Positions 6,156 to 7,672 of a DNA stretch of 7,672 nt are shown here, in pieces. Source of the DNA: Sphingomonas sp. (GTDB lineage: Bacteria; Pseudomonadota; Alphaproteobacteria; Sphingomonadales; Sphingomonadaceae); assembly GCA_030146605.1 (NCBI GenBank), contig JASLBO010000576.1:1-7672 (forward strand), in the 5' to 3' direction. The position numbers and the translations under genes are program-made. The notes under the pieces were generated by a model. It ran no database searches and was not told the DNA's origin. It saw nothing but the letters and a program-made list of their open reading frames with translations. Position 1 is the first letter of the stretch. Every line of letters starts with the position of its first letter.

Positions 6156-6822
6156 GGTAGACCGGCGCGGCTTCATCATCGGCGGCATGCTCGCCGGGGG
6201 CGCGGCCGCGGCGGCGCTCGCGCGGCCGGTCGCGGCGCTGCCGGCGATCAGCCAGGACCAGCTCGATGCCTCGGTGCCGCTGACGCTCGGCGACTATCAT
6301 GCCGCGCCGGGCTTCAATGCGGTGCTGCCGCCGCGCGACGAACTGAGCCAACGGATCTACGATCGCTACCTCGCCCGCGGCTATGTCGCGTCCGGCAAGC
6401 CCGCGGTGACGCTGGTCATCGCTTATGGCAGCACGCAGGATTACGGCCTCCAGCTCCACCGGCCCGAGACCTGCTATCCCGCCTCGGGCTGGTCGATCGG
6501 CGCAACCGAGCGCCTGCCGGTGCAGATCGGCGCCCGGACGGTGCTGACCTCGACGCTATCGGCGGCGCGGCCGGGCCGGCTCGAACAGATTCTCTACTGG
6601 ACGCGGATCGGCAACGTGTTTCCCGAAAGCGAGTGGGGCAGCCGGGTCGAGATCCTCAAGCGCGGGCTGACGCGCGATCTGCCCGACGGCGTGTTGGTGC
6701 GCCTGGCGACCGACGCGCAGCCAAAGGCCTTCGCGATCGATACCTTGGTCCAGTTCAATACGCTGCTGGTCGCGGCGCTCGCCGGGCCGGGCCGGCAGCT
6801 TCTGCTCGGACGGGGAACCTGA
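6148..6822 (+). CDS. epsI: Exosortase-associated EpsI family protein, probably V-type
   Basis: This 224-residue protein belongs to the EpsI family, which accompanies exosortases either as a separate gene, as here, or fused to the exosortase C-terminus. The conserved block HRPETCYPASGW is at residues 104-115, and the later strand QILYWTRIGN is at 147-156. The N-terminus DRRGFIIGG followed by an Ala/Gly-rich hydrophobic stretch to about residue 30 resembles a twin-arginine (Tat) signal, so export to the periplasm is expected, possibly as a folded protein. The exact biochemical role of EpsI is not settled; it is needed for exosortase-linked exopolysaccharide systems. The start ATG lies inside the last codons of the exosortase gene (ATGACTGA overlap), so translational coupling is likely. 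Its stop is five bases from the stop of the convergent accessory gene. Confidence 0.9.
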   Translation: MTEVDRRGFIIGGMLAGGAAAAALARPVAALPAISQDQLDASVPLTLGDYHAAPGFNAVLPPRDELSQRIYDRYLARGYVASGKPAVTLVIAYGSTQDYGLQLHRPETCYPASGWSIGATERLPVQIGARTVLTSTLSAARPGRLEQILYWTRIGNVFPESEWGSRVEILKRGLTRDLPDGVLVRLATDAQPKAFAIDTLVQFNTLLVAALAGPGRQLLLGRGT

Positions 6823-6827
6823 AAATG

Positions 6828-7070
6828 CTAGCCTTGAACCCACGGCCGCAGCCGGACGAGGACATAGGCGATCGTCGCGGCGAGCAGCAGCAGCGCCGGC
6901 AGGTGCCAGCCGCTATTGCCGAGATAGTTCGCGACCGCGCAGCCGAGCACCGGCGGCAGATAAGCGAGGATGCGGTCCCCCGCGACCGGACGTCCGACCG
7001 AACGCTGGAGGAACAGGGTCGCGATCCCTCCGAAGAGCAAAACCGTCACCCAATCATAGGCCGTATGCAA
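6828..7070 (-). CDS. XrtV sorting system accessory protein (small membrane protein)
   Basis: This 80-residue, very hydrophobic protein has probable membrane segments at about 7-22, 37-50 and 57-73. The pattern YDWVTVLLF, FLQRS (20-24) and YLPPVLGCAVANYLGN (37-52) matches my recollection of the XrtV-system accessory protein, which is found beside this exosortase type; its molecular role is unknown. The TTG at 7070 was chosen because AGGGGGA (7084-7078 on the minus strand) lies seven bases upstream, a strong ribosome binding site, and no ATG starts this frame. The gene is antisense to its neighbours and packed between them: five bases separate its stop from that of epsI, and its first six bases are shared with the start of the EpsD-like gene. 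Its promoter must therefore lie within the coding sequence of that gene. Confidence 0.82.
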   Translation of the reverse strand: MHTAYDWVTVLLFGGIATLFLQRSVGRPVAGDRILAYLPPVLGCAVANYLGNSGWHLPALLLLAATIAYVLVRLRPWVQG

Positions 7071-7672
7071 AATTCTTTCCCCCTGCGGCTGCGCACCTGC
7101 CTAGCCGAGCCGCGGCGCATTGGCACGCGCGCGCTTTTCGGATCCTCGATCGCGGCGCTATTGCTGCTTGCCGCGTGCGACCAGCAAATCGCGCCCAAGG
7201 GGCAGGTGCTCGCCTCGGTGGGCGGCGATTCGATCACCAAACGCGACTTGCAGGGCGAACTCGCCGCCGCGGCGCGGCTGGGCGCGCGTGACGATGCGCC
7301 CGGAGCCGCGCTCGATCGTCTGGTCGAGCGCGAGTTGCTGCTCCGCGCGGCGCGCGCGCGAGAGCTCGATCTCAGCCCCGAATATCTCGCCGCGATCCGG
7401 CGCGCGCGCGCCGATATCCTGATCGATATGTTCAACGATCAGGTCGCGTCCGAAGTGCCCGCCCCCAGCGCGCCCGAGATAACGGGCTTCATCGCGAGCC
7501 GGCCGTGGATGTTCGCCGGCCGGCAATTCCTCACGGTCGACGAGATCGTCCCCCAGGCAGGGGCGGAAGCCGTGCGCGCCGCCGAGGGGGCCGCGACGCT
7601 CGACGAAGCCGCCGCCCGGCTGGCAGCGCGCAAGTTATCGTTCCAGCGCCGTCATGTGCGTGTCGATTCGGC
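7065..7672 (+). CDS. epsD: EpsD-like PpiC/SurA-type lipoprotein, C-terminus cut by window edge
   Basis: This is an open frame of 202 codons that runs off the right edge. A basic N-terminus is followed by the hydrophobic SSIAALLLLAAC, where LAAC at 35-38 is a lipobox with Cys38 as the lipidated residue; Asp39 follows it. Next comes KGQVLASVGGDSITKRDL (45-62), the typical start of the SurA/PpiC N-terminal chaperone domain. Its helices follow (ALDRLVERELLLRAARAREL, 82-101; ADILIDMF, 116-123). The order and phrasing fit the EpsD family of peptidyl-prolyl isomerase lipoproteins in exosortase/exopolysaccharide loci, thought to help fold or secrete proteins there. The PpiC catalytic domain would lie mostly beyond the edge, so isomerase activity cannot be judged. 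The ATG at 7065 has only a weak AGG (7058-7060) upstream. It is divergent from the accessory gene with a six-base start overlap and probably opens an operon to the right. Confidence 0.82.
   Translation, partial: MQNSFPLRLRTCLAEPRRIGTRALFGSSIAALLLLAACDQQIAPKGQVLASVGGDSITKRDLQGELAAAARLGARDDAPGAALDRLVERELLLRAARARELDLSPEYLAAIRRARADILIDMFNDQVASEVPAPSAPEITGFIASRPWMFAGRQFLTVDEIVPQAGAEAVRAAEGAATLDEAAARLAARKLSFQRRHVRVDS
7071..7084 (-). promoter_or_regulatory. Strong ribosome binding site deciding the TTG start of the XrtV accessory gene
   Basis: On the minus strand AGGGGGA (7084-7078) is followed by seven bases and then TTG at 7070-7068. The same bases encode residues 3-7 of the EpsD-like protein on the plus strand, so this is a dual-use stretch. 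It is the best Shine-Dalgarno match seen among the gene starts in the window and supports the small gene being real. Confidence 0.55.

Noticed and set aside
5250..6188. A 312-codon minus-strand frame opposite the exosortase
   Set aside because: The translation is low-complexity Arg/Glu/Gln/Pro, while the plus strand has the exosortase catalytic residues and membrane helices.

Overview
The window is GC-rich. Its codons favour G or C in the third position, and the genes lie close together with short AT-richer gaps. The gene set points to a sphingomonad alphaproteobacterium (Sphingomonas or a close relative). The strongest clue is an exosortase with its EpsI partner and a small membrane protein that matches my recollection of the XrtV sorting-system accessory protein, a set I associate with this group. 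This is a family-level inference made without a database search. No RNA gene, insertion sequence, CRISPR array, phage gene or origin was seen.

Layout from left to right. A PPP-type metallophosphoesterase runs off the left edge on the minus strand (2-508). It is divergent from a 740-residue two-domain glycosyltransferase, GT2 fused to GT4 (695-2917, plus). A 253-base gap follows, carrying nested inverted repeats and a 21-base-period direct repeat around a palindrome. Next comes a membrane diguanylate cyclase with intact GGDEF and I-site motifs (3171-4184, plus). Convergent to it is a secreted family 16 glycoside hydrolase (4245-5156, minus). Divergent from the hydrolase are the exosortase (about 5253-6155, plus) and, overlapping its end by 8 bases, EpsI (6148-6822, plus). 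A short minus-strand gene for the putative XrtV accessory protein (6828-7070) fits exactly between EpsI and an EpsD-like PpiC/SurA-type lipoprotein (7065 to the right edge, plus).

Read together, this looks like the edge of an exopolysaccharide and protein-sorting locus. The glycosyltransferase could add sugars, and the GH16 enzyme could trim or release polymer in the periplasm or outside. The exosortase and EpsI handle proteins with a C-terminal sorting signal, and EpsD-like proteins usually belong to the secretion machinery of such loci. The cyclase offers a possible c-di-GMP input. No sorted substrate protein, polymerase, flippase, export porin or chain-length regulator lies inside the window, so the product of the locus cannot be named from here.

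The most unusual structural feature is the placement of the accessory gene. Its TTG start and the ATG of the EpsD-like gene lie within the same six bases on opposite strands, and its stop is five bases from the EpsI stop. No wholly new system could be shown. The two-domain glycosyltransferase, this antisense packing and the repeat-rich gap are the parts most worth checking.
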